Positions 48,026-56,832 of a stretch of DNA of 57,656 bases are shown here, in pieces (position 1 is the first letter of the stretch; every line of letters starts with the position of its first letter). The notes beneath the pieces are model-generated. The model had not been told where the DNA came from. It searched no databases and worked only from the letters and a program-made list of their open reading frames with translations. A program made the position numbers and the translations under genes. Location: assembly GCA_017476765.1 (NCBI GenBank), contig JAFUZE010000001.1, positions 1-57,656 on the forward strand, written 5' to 3'. The DNA comes from Lachnospiraceae bacterium. Lineage in GTDB: Bacteria; Bacillota; Clostridia; Lachnospirales; Lachnospiraceae.

Positions 48026-48460
48026 ATGTTAGAAATCAAAGTTACCGTTGAAGCTGCGGAGCTTTCGGCAGCGATCAACAATCTTGCAAGTGCGCTCGGC
48101 GGTGCTAAGACAGCAATGACACCTAAGCCGGTTGTCGGAACTCCCGCACCTCAGCAGCCTATGCAGGTACAGCCTCAGCAGCCTATGGCTACGCCGGCAA
48201 TGCCTGTCACTCAGCAGCCCGCGACTGCTCCCGTAGCAGCGGCTCCTGCTCCTGCACCGACACCTATGCCGACAGCCGGAGCACCGCAGTACACCGTGGA
48301 TCAGATCATGCAGGCCGGAGCAACGCTTATGGATGCCGGTAAGGTCAACGAGCTGACCGCTCTCCTCGCGCAGTTTGGCGTTCAGGCTGTTATGGACCTG
48401 AAACCTGAGCAGATGGGAGCGTTCGCTACCGAGATGCGCAAGCTGGGGGCAAAGATATGA
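48026..48460 (+). CDS. Hypothetical protein with Pro/Ala/Gln-rich linker (144 aa)
   Basis: An N-terminal strand-helix (LEIKVTVEAAELSAAINNLA) is joined by a ~60-residue Pro/Ala/Gln-rich flexible linker to a C-terminal helical domain (YTVDQIMQAGATLMDAGKVN, then LTALLAQFGVQAVMDLK). Proteins with this two-domain layout accompany DUF2800/DUF2815 in Firmicutes phages. This suggests a part in replication or recombination, but no activity is known. AGGAGG precedes the ATG. Confidence 0.75.
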   Translation: MLEIKVTVEAAELSAAINNLASALGGAKTAMTPKPVVGTPAPQQPMQVQPQQPMATPAMPVTQQPATAPVAAAPAPAPTPMPTAGAPQYTVDQIMQAGATLMDAGKVNELTALLAQFGVQAVMDLKPEQMGAFATEMRKLGAKI

Positions 48461-49638
48461 GCGCCCATGCACTCCTTTCACCGTCAAGCGCCCATAGGTG
48501 GATGAACTGTACACCTGCTCCGAGACTTGAAGCAAAGCTTCCGGAGAAAACGAGCGACTTCGCGCGTGAGGGAACGGTGGCACACAGCGTTTGTGAGATA
48601 ACCGCAAAGCTGCATTTTGGCAAGGTGCGTAAAACCGAGTACACCAAGAAGATCAAGCAGTTAAAGACAAGCGAGTTGTGGGATGACGAGATGCTGCAAA
48701 CGGCTGAAACCTATGTCGAGCACCTGTCCGAAAAGGCTATGCAGTTCGATCACGAGCCGTATTTAGCGTTCGAGACAAAGGTTGACATCACGGACTTCGT
48801 ACCGGAAGCATTCGGACGATGCGACTGCATCATGTTCGGAGGCGACACGCTCATCATTACGGACTATAAGCACGGCAAAGGCGTTCCGGTTTCTGCCGAG
48901 GAAAATCCGCAGATGATGTTATACGCTCTCGGAGCGTTGAAGATTTACCGCCCTCTTTTTGGAGGAGCAATCAAGAATGTGGAAATCATCATAGACCAGC
49001 CGAGGATCAATTCTTATGAGCAATGGCGATGCACGGCCGACGAGCTGACCGCTTGGGGCGAAAGCATCAAGCCGATAGCGCAGAAAGCGTATATGGGAGT
49101 CGGCGAGTACAAAGCTGGTTCTTGGTGTCAGTTCTGCCGCGCAAATGGCATCTGCAAGGCTCAGGCTGAACAGCAGACAAGCGCATTTGATGATTTCAAG
49201 GATGCAAATACCGGCGAGCCGAGAGAGCTTCTTTCTCCCGAGGAAATGGGTGAAGCACTCGAAAGAGGCAAGAGCCTTGTGGAGTGGTTCAATTCCATCC
49301 AGCAGAAAGCCCTCGAAGCATTGCTCGCAGGAACAAAGATCCCCGGCTACAAGCTGGTCGAGGGACGAAGCCAAAGGGCTTGGTCGGATCAGGACAAAGC
49401 ATTAGAGAAGCTCATGGCATCCGGTGTAGAAAGAGCTGTCATTTATGACAGCGTACCAAAGTCTTTAGCACAGCTCGAAAAGCTCCTCGGAGCTGCAAAG
49501 TTTGGCGAGATCGTCGGCGAGTTCGTCACAAAGCCGCAGGGAAAGCCCACTCTTGCACCTGAGAGCGACAAGAGAGCTGAGTTTAAGAGCGCAGTAGCTG
49601 ACTTCGCTGCTGTGGCAGAGAGTAAAGAGTCAAAGTAG
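48457..49638 (+). CDS. DUF2800 protein (PD-(D/E)XK / RecB-like nuclease)
   Basis: The 393-residue protein starts LLSPSSAHRWMNCTPAPRLE, the DUF2800 hallmark. EGTVAHSVCE and CDCIMFGGDTLIITDYKHGK carry the nuclease D...DYK site (D then D and K). WCQFCRANGICKAQ resembles the cysteine cluster of Cas4/AddB-type iron-sulfur nucleases, but only three Cys are obvious. Encoded next to the DUF2815 ssDNA-binding protein, it probably processes DNA ends in recombination. Confidence 0.88.
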   Translation: MSAHALLSPSSAHRWMNCTPAPRLEAKLPEKTSDFAREGTVAHSVCEITAKLHFGKVRKTEYTKKIKQLKTSELWDDEMLQTAETYVEHLSEKAMQFDHEPYLAFETKVDITDFVPEAFGRCDCIMFGGDTLIITDYKHGKGVPVSAEENPQMMLYALGALKIYRPLFGGAIKNVEIIIDQPRINSYEQWRCTADELTAWGESIKPIAQKAYMGVGEYKAGSWCQFCRANGICKAQAEQQTSAFDDFKDANTGEPRELLSPEEMGEALERGKSLVEWFNSIQQKALEALLAGTKIPGYKLVEGRSQRAWSDQDKALEKLMASGVERAVIYDSVPKSLAQLEKLLGAAKFGEIVGEFVTKPQGKPTLAPESDKRAEFKSAVADFAAVAESKESK

Positions 49639-49655
49639 AAAGGAGAAACAAAGTT

Positions 49656-50330
49656 ATGTACAACAACATCGCAACAAAAGTTCTTACCGGAGAGGTTCGC
49701 TTATCCTATGTCAACCTCGTAGCACCAAGGGTTCAGGGCAATGATCCGACCGCAGCACCGAAGTATTCGGTGACGCTTCTCATTCCCAAGTCTGATGTCG
49801 CTACAAAGCATAACATCGACCAGTCTATCGAGGCGGCAGCGGCTGACGCACAGAGCAAGACATGGGGCGGCGTGAGACCCCCTGTTCTTCCCATTCCTAT
49901 TCACGACGGCGACGGAGTTCGCGACAACGGAACACCTTTCGGACCTGAATGCAAGGGCTGCTGGGTTATGACTGCGAGCACCAAGAACAAGCCGCAGGTT
50001 GTTCATCAGAGCGACATCAATACGGAGCTTCTTCCGCAGGATATTTACAGCGGTATGTATGCCCGTGTCACAATCAATTTCTTCGGATATAACCGCGCAG
50101 GAAAGCGTGGAGTCGGATGCGGTCTCGGAAATGTAATGAAGACCCGCGACGGCGAGGCTCTTGCCGGAGGCGCAAGCGCAGCATCAGATTTCGCTGGCAT
50201 CGGTCAGGAAATCGGCGGCGATGCTCTGCCTTTTGGAAGTGCTCCTCAGCCGAATACAGGCAACCCGATGGGAGTTGGCGCACCTGCCATCAATCCCCTT
50301 ACCGGTCAGCCGTATTATCCCGGCGCTTAA
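49656..50330 (+). CDS. DUF2815 single-stranded-DNA-binding-like protein
   Basis: This 224-residue protein contains NIATKVLTGEVRLSYVNLV, YSVTLLIPKSDVATKHNID and YSGMYARVTINFFGYNRAGK, the DUF2815 pattern of an OB-like ssDNA-binding fold. The C-terminal ~60 residues are Gly/Pro-rich and flexible, like the tails of SSB proteins. It is likely the phage's SSB for the polymerase and primase encoded downstream. Confidence 0.87.
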   Translation: MYNNIATKVLTGEVRLSYVNLVAPRVQGNDPTAAPKYSVTLLIPKSDVATKHNIDQSIEAAAADAQSKTWGGVRPPVLPIPIHDGDGVRDNGTPFGPECKGCWVMTASTKNKPQVVHQSDINTELLPQDIYSGMYARVTINFFGYNRAGKRGVGCGLGNVMKTRDGEALAGGASAASDFAGIGQEIGGDALPFGSAPQPNTGNPMGVGAPAINPLTGQPYYPGA

Positions 50331-50345
50331 TACCTTGTAACATAC

Positions 50346-50388
50346 GCGCGGCTGCGGTCGGCTTGTTTCGTCGTAGCCGCGCATTTTT
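50346..50388 (+). terminator. Terminator inside the early operon
   Basis: GCGCGGCT (50346-50353) pairs with AGCCGCGC (50375-50382) with partial pairing inside the loop, followed by ATTTTTAG. It lies between the SSB-like and polymerase genes and probably tunes their relative expression. Confidence 0.78.
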
Positions 50389-50414
50389 AGACTATTTTTA
50401 AGGAGGTGCGGCAG

Positions 50415-52397
50415 TTGAGGCATCTTTCGATAGACCTTGAAACATACAGCAGCGTCCCGATCAACAAAGCCGGGGCATTCAAATATGTCCGCAGTAAGGA
50501 CTTTGAAGTTCTGCTTTTTGCATACAGTTTGGACGGCTCTCCTGTGGAGATCGTCGATTTAGCGCAGGGAGAATTATTACCGGACTGGCTCTATAAAGCC
50601 ATCGCATCGCCGGAGTATATCAAACACGCATATAATGCCGCTTTCGAGTGGTATTGCTTATCCAAGTTCACAGGACAAATGCTTCCGGTGGATCAGTGGA
50701 GAGACACGATGCTCCACGGATTGTATTGCGGATTTACCGCAGGATTGGATGCGACCGGTAAAGCTCTCGGACTTCCCGAAGATAAGCGGAAGCTGACGAC
50801 GGGCAAGGCTCTCATCAGATATTTCTGTGTTCCGTGTAGCCCGACAAAATCGAACGGGCAGCGGACGAGGAATTATCCAAAGCACGATCCTGAGAAGTGG
50901 CAGCTTTTCAAGGAATATTGCATCGGCGATGTCGTTACGGAGTCCGAGATTGAGAGGCGGCTATCAAACTTTCCCGTGCCGGATGAGGTACAGAAACAAT
51001 GGGAAACAGATCTCCTCATCAATGCCCGTGGTGTTGCCGTTGATATGGACCTTGTAGGGGGCGCGCTTGAAATAGATGCGAACTCCCGATACGAGCTTAT
51101 GACAGAAGCAAAGGACATATCCGGGCTTGAAAACCCCAACAGCAACAAGCAGTTGTCAGAGTGGCTGGAAAAGGAAACCGGCAGTTCTGTCGATGACCTA
51201 CGGAAAGACACCGTAGCGGCGATGATAGACGACGACTCAATAACCGGCAATGCGAACAGGATGTTGGAGATCAAGCAAGGATTATCCAAGACCAGCACAA
51301 AGAAATATAACGCCATTGAGACGGCTGTGTGCGAAGACAGCAGAGTCCGGGGGATGCTTCAATTCTACGGAGCTAACCGGACAGGACGATGGGCGGGTCG
51401 CTTCGTGCAGGTACAGAACCTGCCGAGAACCTACATCGGGCAGCTTCCAATGGCAAGGCGTTTCGTAAAGGAACGAAATGCGAATATGCTCCGCTTCTGC
51501 TATGGCTCTGTGCCTGATACGCTTTCGCAGCTCATTCGTACATCATTTGTTCCGTCGGAGGGCAACAAACTTGTGGATGCTGACTTTTCGAGCATTGAGG
51601 CGAGGATTATATCGTGGCTTGCCGGAGAACAATGGCGGCTCGAAGTGTTCAGGACGCACGGAAAGATATATGAGGCTTCGGCATCGCAGATGTTCGGAGT
51701 CCCGATTGACAAAATCAAAAAGGGAAATCCCGAATACGCCCTCCGGGCTAAAGGAAAGATTGCTGAACTCGCGCTTGGCTATCAAGGCAGCGTTGGCGCT
51801 CTCATTCAGATGGGCGCACTCGATATGGGAATACCCGAAGATGATCTGCCGGACATTGTAACACGCTGGCGTGAGTCCAATCGGATGATCGTTGACCTTT
51901 GGTACAAGATCGAGGGCGCGGCGGTCAATACGATACAGACCGGCATTCAGAGCGGAGTGAACGGACTTATCTTTTCGAGGGAATTTGATCCGAATAATGA
52001 CCTCGACTTCCTGACGATAACGCTCCCAAGCGGACGGAAATTGTTCTATGCGCATCCTACGCTCGGAGTCAATTCGTGGGGAAAGCCGTCCATCGAATAC
52101 CGTGGCGTTCATCAGACAACAAAGCAATGGGCGGTGCTCGAAACATACGGCGGCAAGCTCGTGGAGAATATCGTTCAGGCGATTGCAAGGGACTGTCTTG
52201 CGATTGCGATTGAACACCTCGAAGCAGCCGGGTTTCATATCGTTTTCCACATTCACGACGAGGTTGTCATCGACAGCCCACCGGAGAATGCAGATTTAGA
52301 CGCAGTAACTAAGATTATGACGCAGCCCGTACCGTGGGCTCCCGACCTCCCTCTCAATGCTGACGGTTGGGTCGGTGACTTCTTTACAAAGGATTAG
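50415..52397 (+). CDS. Family A DNA polymerase with 3'-5' exonuclease
   Basis: AAGGAGG at 50400-50406 is spaced correctly for TTG 50415 and overlaps the alternative GTG 50406, so TTG is the likely start (660 residues). The exonuclease starts at once with SIDLETYSS (D7, E9 of motif Exo I). Polymerase motifs are VDADFSSIEAR (motif A, ~residues 387-397), the O-helix RAKGKIAELALGYQG (B) and FHIHDEVVID (C) near residue 620. It copies the phage genome. No 5' nuclease domain. Confidence 0.94.
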   Translation: MRHLSIDLETYSSVPINKAGAFKYVRSKDFEVLLFAYSLDGSPVEIVDLAQGELLPDWLYKAIASPEYIKHAYNAAFEWYCLSKFTGQMLPVDQWRDTMLHGLYCGFTAGLDATGKALGLPEDKRKLTTGKALIRYFCVPCSPTKSNGQRTRNYPKHDPEKWQLFKEYCIGDVVTESEIERRLSNFPVPDEVQKQWETDLLINARGVAVDMDLVGGALEIDANSRYELMTEAKDISGLENPNSNKQLSEWLEKETGSSVDDLRKDTVAAMIDDDSITGNANRMLEIKQGLSKTSTKKYNAIETAVCEDSRVRGMLQFYGANRTGRWAGRFVQVQNLPRTYIGQLPMARRFVKERNANMLRFCYGSVPDTLSQLIRTSFVPSEGNKLVDADFSSIEARIISWLAGEQWRLEVFRTHGKIYEASASQMFGVPIDKIKKGNPEYALRAKGKIAELALGYQGSVGALIQMGALDMGIPEDDLPDIVTRWRESNRMIVDLWYKIEGAAVNTIQTGIQSGVNGLIFSREFDPNNDLDFLTITLPSGRKLFYAHPTLGVNSWGKPSIEYRGVHQTTKQWAVLETYGGKLVENIVQAIARDCLAIAIEHLEAAGFHIVFHIHDEVVIDSPPENADLDAVTKIMTQPVPWAPDLPLNADGWVGDFFTKD

Positions 52398-52409
52398 GAG
52401 GACAGACCT

Positions 52410-52619
52410 ATGAGCAGACAAAAACAAATGGAAATCTTCGCCGGTAACAGCATAAGAGAGATCGTTCACGCAAAGGATCAGACCGAGCGTGACAGGCTCG
52501 TCGGTATGTATGCCGGTTTCCTCGCAGGTGTCCGCATGACGAATGCCATCTCACAGCAGGAATACAACAAGTATTATGCCGAGTTGCAGGAGATCGCACA
52601 CAAACTTGAAGCGGCGTGA
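52410..52619 (+). CDS. Small hypothetical protein (69 aa)
   Basis: AGGAGG precedes the ATG. The 69 residues are helical (EIFAGNSIREIVHAKDQTER, MTNAISQQEYNKYYAELQEI). It lies between polymerase and primase-helicase, so a small replication accessory role is possible. No family recognised. Confidence 0.72.
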   Translation: MSRQKQMEIFAGNSIREIVHAKDQTERDRLVGMYAGFLAGVRMTNAISQQEYNKYYAELQEIAHKLEAA

Positions 52620-52631
52620 CGGAGGTAGCAT

Positions 52632-52685
52632 ATGAAAGACTTTTATCAAAGTTCCCGCATAGGTAGCGGGAGGCGATGGATATGA
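52632..52685 (+). CDS. 17-aa leader peptide with RBS-sequestering hairpin
   Basis: The ATG 52632 follows GGAGG by 7 bases and the ORF ends TGA 52683-52685, overlapping the primase-helicase ATG 52682. TCCCGC (52653-52658) pairs with GCGGGA (52666-52671), which contains most of the primase RBS (GGGAGG 52668-52673). Ribosomes reading the leader would open the hairpin, so primase translation is probably coupled to it. Small and unproven. Confidence 0.5.
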   Translation: MKDFYQSSRIGSGRRWI

Positions 52686-55093
52686 ATTATGACAGACTGA
52701 TAACAATTACAACAGGAAATAACAGACGGAGCATAAACTGGCAGCCATTGTCCCTGATGCTCTCAGAGTTCTATGAGAAGCTGCGTATTCCCGCCCGCTC
52801 GACAGAGACGATGCAGGAATACTTGGCACTCAAAAAGTCAGATCAGGATGACCGCAAGGACATCGGTGGGTTTGTAGCCGGGTCGCTTTCAGGTCCTCGC
52901 CGTAAGGCAGGAGCTGTGACCGGCAGGGATGTCATCACGCTGGACTATGACAATATTCCGGTTGGTGGCACGGAGGACATCCTACGGCGTGTGGAGGGGC
53001 TTGGATGTGGATATTGCATATATTCCACACGAAAGCACTCTCCCGCAACTCCGAGGCTTAGAATACTCCTGCCGTTTGACAGAACGGCGACACCGGATGA
53101 ATACGAGCCGTGCGCGAGGTTCTTGGCAGATAACATCGGAATGGAGTTCGCAGACCCGACCACATTCGAGGCGACGAGGCTTATGTACTGGCCGAGCTGC
53201 TGTTCTGACAGCGAGTATGTGTTCGTGTTTGGTGATAAGCCGATGCTCTCGGTGGACGGATTGCTGGCGGCAATCAATGCGAAATATGGCGACTGGCGCG
53301 ATGTCACAAAATGGCCGCAGGTTCCGGGGGCGGAGAACCAGTATAAAAAGCTGGCGACAAGACAGAGCGACCCGCTTGGAAAGTCAGGCATTATCGGAGC
53401 ATTCTGCCGGACATACGACATATATCAGGCAATAGATACATTCCTCGACAAGGTTTATGAGCCGGTGGAAACAATGCCCGGAAGATATACCTATCTGAAC
53501 GGCTCCACGACAGGCGGTGCTGTGGTCTATGATAACGGATCATTCCTTTATTCTCACCACTCGACCGACCCTTGCTCAGGCAAGCTCGTAAACTCGTTCG
53601 ATATGGTAAGGCTGCACAAATTCGGGGAAATGGATGATGCAGCGAATGAGAAAACCCCGCCGAACAGGCTCCCATCCTATCTTGCGATGTGCGAGTTTGC
53701 CGTGAATGACACAAAGGTCTCACGGCTTATGGCTAAGGAGCGTGCAGAGTCTGCCGTGAGCGACTTTGGAAAGCTCGTAGAGGCTGATGAGCAGGACTTA
53801 AATTGGGCGCAGGAATTGGAGCTGAACAATCAGACCGGCACAATAAAAGCGACCATAGACAACATTTGGCTGATACTCGAAAACGACCCGAACCTTAAAG
53901 GCAAGTTTGCATTGAATGAATTTGCCGGGCGTGGAGAGATCCTCGGCGACCTGCCGTGGAGCGGTTTTGATAAACGCCGTGCATGGGCTGACAACGATAA
54001 CAGCGGACTGTACTGGTATTTTGAAAAGGTTTACAAGCTGACCGGAAACGGCAAGATCGACAGCGCACTCTCGCTCCACAGCGAAAAGCACAAGTTCAAT
54101 GATGTGAAGAATTACCTCATAGGACTGACTTGGGACGGTATTCCGAGGCTCGACACATTGTTCATAGACTACCTCGGAGCTGAGGACAAGCCGTACACGA
54201 GGGCAGTCACAAGAAAGGCATTCACGGCGGCAGTCGCAAGAGCTATGGAACCGGGCTGCAAATATGACACGATGCTCATTCTTTCAGGTCCGCAGGGCAT
54301 AGGAAAGTCCACCCTGCTCGCCAAAATGAGCAGAGGCTGGTTCAACGACGGCATCAGGACATTCGAGGGTAAGGAGGCATCGGAGTTGTTGCAGGGCGTA
54401 TGGCTTGTCGAGATCGGCGAGCTGGATGCGTTCAGGCGCACGGATGTCGCCCGCATAAAGCAGTTCCTCTCACTCCGTTCTGACCGCTTTCGTGCCGCAT
54501 ACGGTCGCCATGTAAAGGACATTCCGAGATGTTGTGTATTCTTCGGCACGACAAACTCTACCGAGTTCCTGCGTGACCGTACCGGCAACAGACGATTTTG
54601 GCCTGTGGATGTCGGGATCATTCCGAGAGCAAAGAGCATTTGGAAAGACCTCGACGGTGAGCTTAATCAGATTTGGGCTGAGGCGGTTATGCGCTGGCGT
54701 ATGGGCGAAAGCCTCTATCTCATCGGAGAATTGGAGGAAGAAGCCAAGACCGTTCAGGAGTCGCACAGGGAAATGAGCAGCAAGGAGGGTGTCATCATCG
54801 ACTTCCTCGAAAAGCAGATCCCCGCAGACTGGCAGAGCTGGTCGCTTGATAAGCGCAGGATGTTCTTAGGCGGTACGGTGCAGGGCGATCTCGCTCTCGC
54901 TCCACGCGACAGGGTATGCGCCCTCGAAGTATGGTGCGAAGTGTTCGGCGGTCAGCCGAGGGACTTCCATTATCAGGAGGCGCAGGAAATAAATGATATT
55001 TTAAGGTCTCTCCCCGGCTGGGAGAAAACCCCCAACGGACTGCGGTTCGGTTACTGCGGCTACCAGCGGGGATTTCAAAGGAGGAAAGATTGA
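52682..55093 (+). CDS. Primase-helicase (VapE/DUF5906-like)
   Basis: ATG 52682 is better spaced from GGGAGG than ATG 52676. The 803-residue protein has an N-terminal primase-polymerase-like domain (GRDVITLDYDN, then YSTRKHSPATPRLRILLPFD). The C-terminal VapE-type SF3-like helicase has Walker A LSGPQGIGKSTLL, VWLVEIGELDAF (Walker B) and CCVFFGTTNSTEFLRDRTGN, then RRFWPVD. It should open and prime the replication fork for the family A polymerase. The overlap with the next gene is one base. Confidence 0.92.
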   Translation: MNYDRLITITTGNNRRSINWQPLSLMLSEFYEKLRIPARSTETMQEYLALKKSDQDDRKDIGGFVAGSLSGPRRKAGAVTGRDVITLDYDNIPVGGTEDILRRVEGLGCGYCIYSTRKHSPATPRLRILLPFDRTATPDEYEPCARFLADNIGMEFADPTTFEATRLMYWPSCCSDSEYVFVFGDKPMLSVDGLLAAINAKYGDWRDVTKWPQVPGAENQYKKLATRQSDPLGKSGIIGAFCRTYDIYQAIDTFLDKVYEPVETMPGRYTYLNGSTTGGAVVYDNGSFLYSHHSTDPCSGKLVNSFDMVRLHKFGEMDDAANEKTPPNRLPSYLAMCEFAVNDTKVSRLMAKERAESAVSDFGKLVEADEQDLNWAQELELNNQTGTIKATIDNIWLILENDPNLKGKFALNEFAGRGEILGDLPWSGFDKRRAWADNDNSGLYWYFEKVYKLTGNGKIDSALSLHSEKHKFNDVKNYLIGLTWDGIPRLDTLFIDYLGAEDKPYTRAVTRKAFTAAVARAMEPGCKYDTMLILSGPQGIGKSTLLAKMSRGWFNDGIRTFEGKEASELLQGVWLVEIGELDAFRRTDVARIKQFLSLRSDRFRAAYGRHVKDIPRCCVFFGTTNSTEFLRDRTGNRRFWPVDVGIIPRAKSIWKDLDGELNQIWAEAVMRWRMGESLYLIGELEEEAKTVQESHREMSSKEGVIIDFLEKQIPADWQSWSLDKRRMFLGGTVQGDLALAPRDRVCALEVWCEVFGGQPRDFHYQEAQEINDILRSLPGWEKTPNGLRFGYCGYQRGFQRRKD

Positions 55094-55377
55094 TGAAAAC
55101 GACACGGAAACAGTACAAGGATGTCAAGAAGTTCGACCACGCACAGTTTGACCGCTTCTGCGAGAGCCTTATTCAAAAGGGCTACAACGAGGGCATAAAA
55201 GCCGCTCCGAAGCAGGAGGTCACGCCGGAGGAGATCAGAAAAGCGTTTGCGGAGTCCATTTCAGAAATATGCGAGGTCATTAGCACGGTAAAAGGCATCG
55301 GACCCGCAAAGCTCAAAGACATCCGTAAGGCTCTCGAAAAGGAATTAAGCGATGACACACGAGATATTTCTGCATGA
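55093..55377 (+). CDS. Small helix-hairpin-helix protein (94 aa)
   Basis: ATG 55093 shares one base with the primase-helicase stop (TGATG). The C-terminal ISTVKGIGPAKLKDIRKALE is a helix-hairpin-helix motif that binds DNA backbone without sequence preference. The N-terminus is helical and basic. Probably a replication accessory. It overlaps the next gene by 26 bases. Confidence 0.72.
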   Translation: MKTTRKQYKDVKKFDHAQFDRFCESLIQKGYNEGIKAAPKQEVTPEEIRKAFAESISEICEVISTVKGIGPAKLKDIRKALEKELSDDTRDISA

Positions 55378-55585
55378 AGACAACCGGGCAATATGCCCAA
55401 AATGCAGCGGGCTGATGCTGCCGCAGGGAATAGACTCTATGCGGTGTATTGACTGCGAGACGAGATTATTCCTGCACGGCGCATCGGAATACGCTGATCG
55501 AGTATGGGTTTTTAAGGAGGACAAAACAGATGGTTTATATCAGCGGACCGGTAACGGGAACAACGGATTACAAGGAGCGCTTTGA
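55352..55585 (+). CDS. Zinc-ribbon protein (77 aa)
   Basis: The ATG 55352 lies in the end of the previous gene. CPKCSGLMLP and CIDCETRLFL form a four-Cys zinc ribbon at residues ~15-40; the rest is polar. It overlaps the next gene by 56 bases in a different frame. It may bind nucleic acid; no family recognised. Confidence 0.7.
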   Translation: MTHEIFLHEDNRAICPKCSGLMLPQGIDSMRCIDCETRLFLHGASEYADRVWVFKEDKTDGLYQRTGNGNNGLQGAL

Positions 55586-55820
55586 AAAGGCGGCTTTGGA
55601 TGCAAAAGCCCTGATCGGCAAAGAGGTTATCAACCCGATCACCGTGACATCAGCGATACCTGACGGCTCACCGTGGCTCGACTATATGAAGCTGGCGATA
55701 CCCGCCCTGCTCCTATGCGATGCCATTTATATGATGAAAGGCTGGGAGCACTCAAAGGGCGCACGGATCGAGCATGGATTAGCTGAGGGAGGTGGATTTG
55801 ATGTTTACTACGAGGAATGA
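55530..55820 (+). CDS. DUF4406 (nucleoside 2-deoxyribosyltransferase-like)
   Basis: ATG 55530 follows AAGGAGG by 9 bases. The 96-residue protein has YISGPVTGTTDYKERFEKAA, INPITV and a DAIYMMKGWEHSKGARIEHG signature. These are the conserved parts of DUF4406, a family related to nucleoside deoxyribosyltransferases and common in phages. It may act on nucleotides during replication. Overlap with the next gene is 20 bases. Confidence 0.87.
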   Translation: MVYISGPVTGTTDYKERFEKAALDAKALIGKEVINPITVTSAIPDGSPWLDYMKLAIPALLLCDAIYMMKGWEHSKGARIEHGLAEGGGFDVYYEE

Positions 55821-55974
55821 CGGCGAGTGCTGCGGAACCTGCAAGCACCATACGCCGCCGGACTATTGCAACGGAGAAAACGGCGACTGGGTATGCTCCT
55901 GCGACAGAGCTGACGAGTTCGCCTGTGAAACGGAGTACGACCATAAATGCGAAGAATGGGAGGCGCGGAAATGA
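55801..55974 (+). CDS. Small Cys-rich protein (57 aa)
   Basis: ATG 55801 is spaced 8 bases from GGAGG, unlike GTG 55792. The protein has eight cysteines in pairs (GECCGTCKHH, PPDYCNGENGDWVCSCDR, CETEYDHKCEEW), which fits a small treble-clef or rubredoxin-like metal site. The same C..CKH pattern opens the protein at 56461. The stop overlaps the next ATG. Confidence 0.75.
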   Translation: MFTTRNDGECCGTCKHHTPPDYCNGENGDWVCSCDRADEFACETEYDHKCEEWEARK

Positions 55975-56336
55975 AAAAGACTTGGAGCAAGCACGAAGAT
56001 GATGAAATATGGATGAACGCCCTGTTTGACACCGAGGAAGAGTGCATCGCGGATGCGAGGGCTTGCGAGGAAACCGGCTCTATCTTTATTGCCGACTGCG
56101 AGCCATACCATCCGACACCGGATGTGGACACTCTGCTCGAAAGGCTTGAAGAGGATGCCTACGAGGAAATGAGCGAAGTAGCTGAGGGATGGGACATCTC
56201 ATGCAACAAGACCCGCGAAGAGGCATACGCGAGGCTGGAGGGCGCGATCAATGATGCGGTGAACCACTATCTCGACGAGATTGACTGCCAGCCGGGGTTC
56301 TTCAAATGCCGGAACATCCACGAGGTTGTGTTATGA
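55971..56336 (+). CDS. Hypothetical acidic protein (121 aa)
   Basis: ATG 55971 overlaps the previous stop (ATGA) with GGAGG upstream. The product is acidic and helical (SKHEDDEIWMNALFDTEEEC, then ERLEEDAYEEMSEVAEGWDI). No metal site or membrane helix. The stop overlaps the next ATG. Function unknown. Confidence 0.72.
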   Translation: MKKTWSKHEDDEIWMNALFDTEEECIADARACEETGSIFIADCEPYHPTPDVDTLLERLEEDAYEEMSEVAEGWDISCNKTREEAYARLEGAINDAVNHYLDEIDCQPGFFKCRNIHEVVL

Positions 56337-56455
56337 GACGGGTGACGGGCATTGAGTCGGCGATCCTCAGAAAGGAAATGCCGATGCCCGAAGAAAAGGC
56401 AGTAGCCGAACGACGATTTCAAGAAGCTGTTCGACGCGGAGCTAAGGAGGATTGA
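56333..56455 (+). CDS. Small basic protein (40 aa)
   Basis: ATG 56333 overlaps the previous stop (ATGA). The 40 residues are helical and basic (RRVTGIESAILRKEMPMPEE, then ERRFQEAVRRGAKED). Length and overlap fit a real coupled small gene, but no family is recognised. Confidence 0.6.
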   Translation: MRRVTGIESAILRKEMPMPEEKAVAERRFQEAVRRGAKED

Positions 56456-56460
56456 TAAAA

Positions 56461-56832
56461 ATGGATTGGCTTAGTACCTGCCGATACTGCAAGCATTGGG
56501 ACAACGGCACTTGCACAAACAGCCGCTTCACCGGCGATGACGGAGCATACGAGGCGGTTTATGACATAGCAGAAAGCGGGAAGCTCGAAGAAACCGCAAA
56601 GGAGTCCGCAGGGAGCATTAAAGCGGACGAGCTGATCGGGATGCTCGCAGAGTGGAATGTAAGCAAAAAGCGGCGGGACGAGTTTGCCGGAGCACTCAGG
56701 GAATTTATGGAGAACGCAGCCGCAGAGATCGGCGAGGACATCCACAAGATTTATATGGATGCGGTCGAGAGTTCTACATTTTCCGTCGAAATCAGTGACC
56801 CGTATGACTTCAAATGCTCTGATTTCGAGTGA
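56461..56832 (+). CDS. Cys-containing hypothetical protein (123 aa)
   Basis: ATG 56461 lies 11 bases behind AAGGAGG. The N-terminus WLSTCRYCKHWDNGTCTNSR has a CxxC...C cluster like the protein at 55801. The rest is helical (KADELIGMLAEWNVSKKRRD, then EFAGALREFMENAAAEIGED). Its TGA (56830-56832) forms the first bases of the duplicated element E2, exactly as the tail tube stop does for E1. Confidence 0.72.
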   Translation: MDWLSTCRYCKHWDNGTCTNSRFTGDDGAYEAVYDIAESGKLEETAKESAGSIKADELIGMLAEWNVSKKRRDEFAGALREFMENAAAEIGEDIHKIYMDAVESSTFSVEISDPYDFKCSDFE

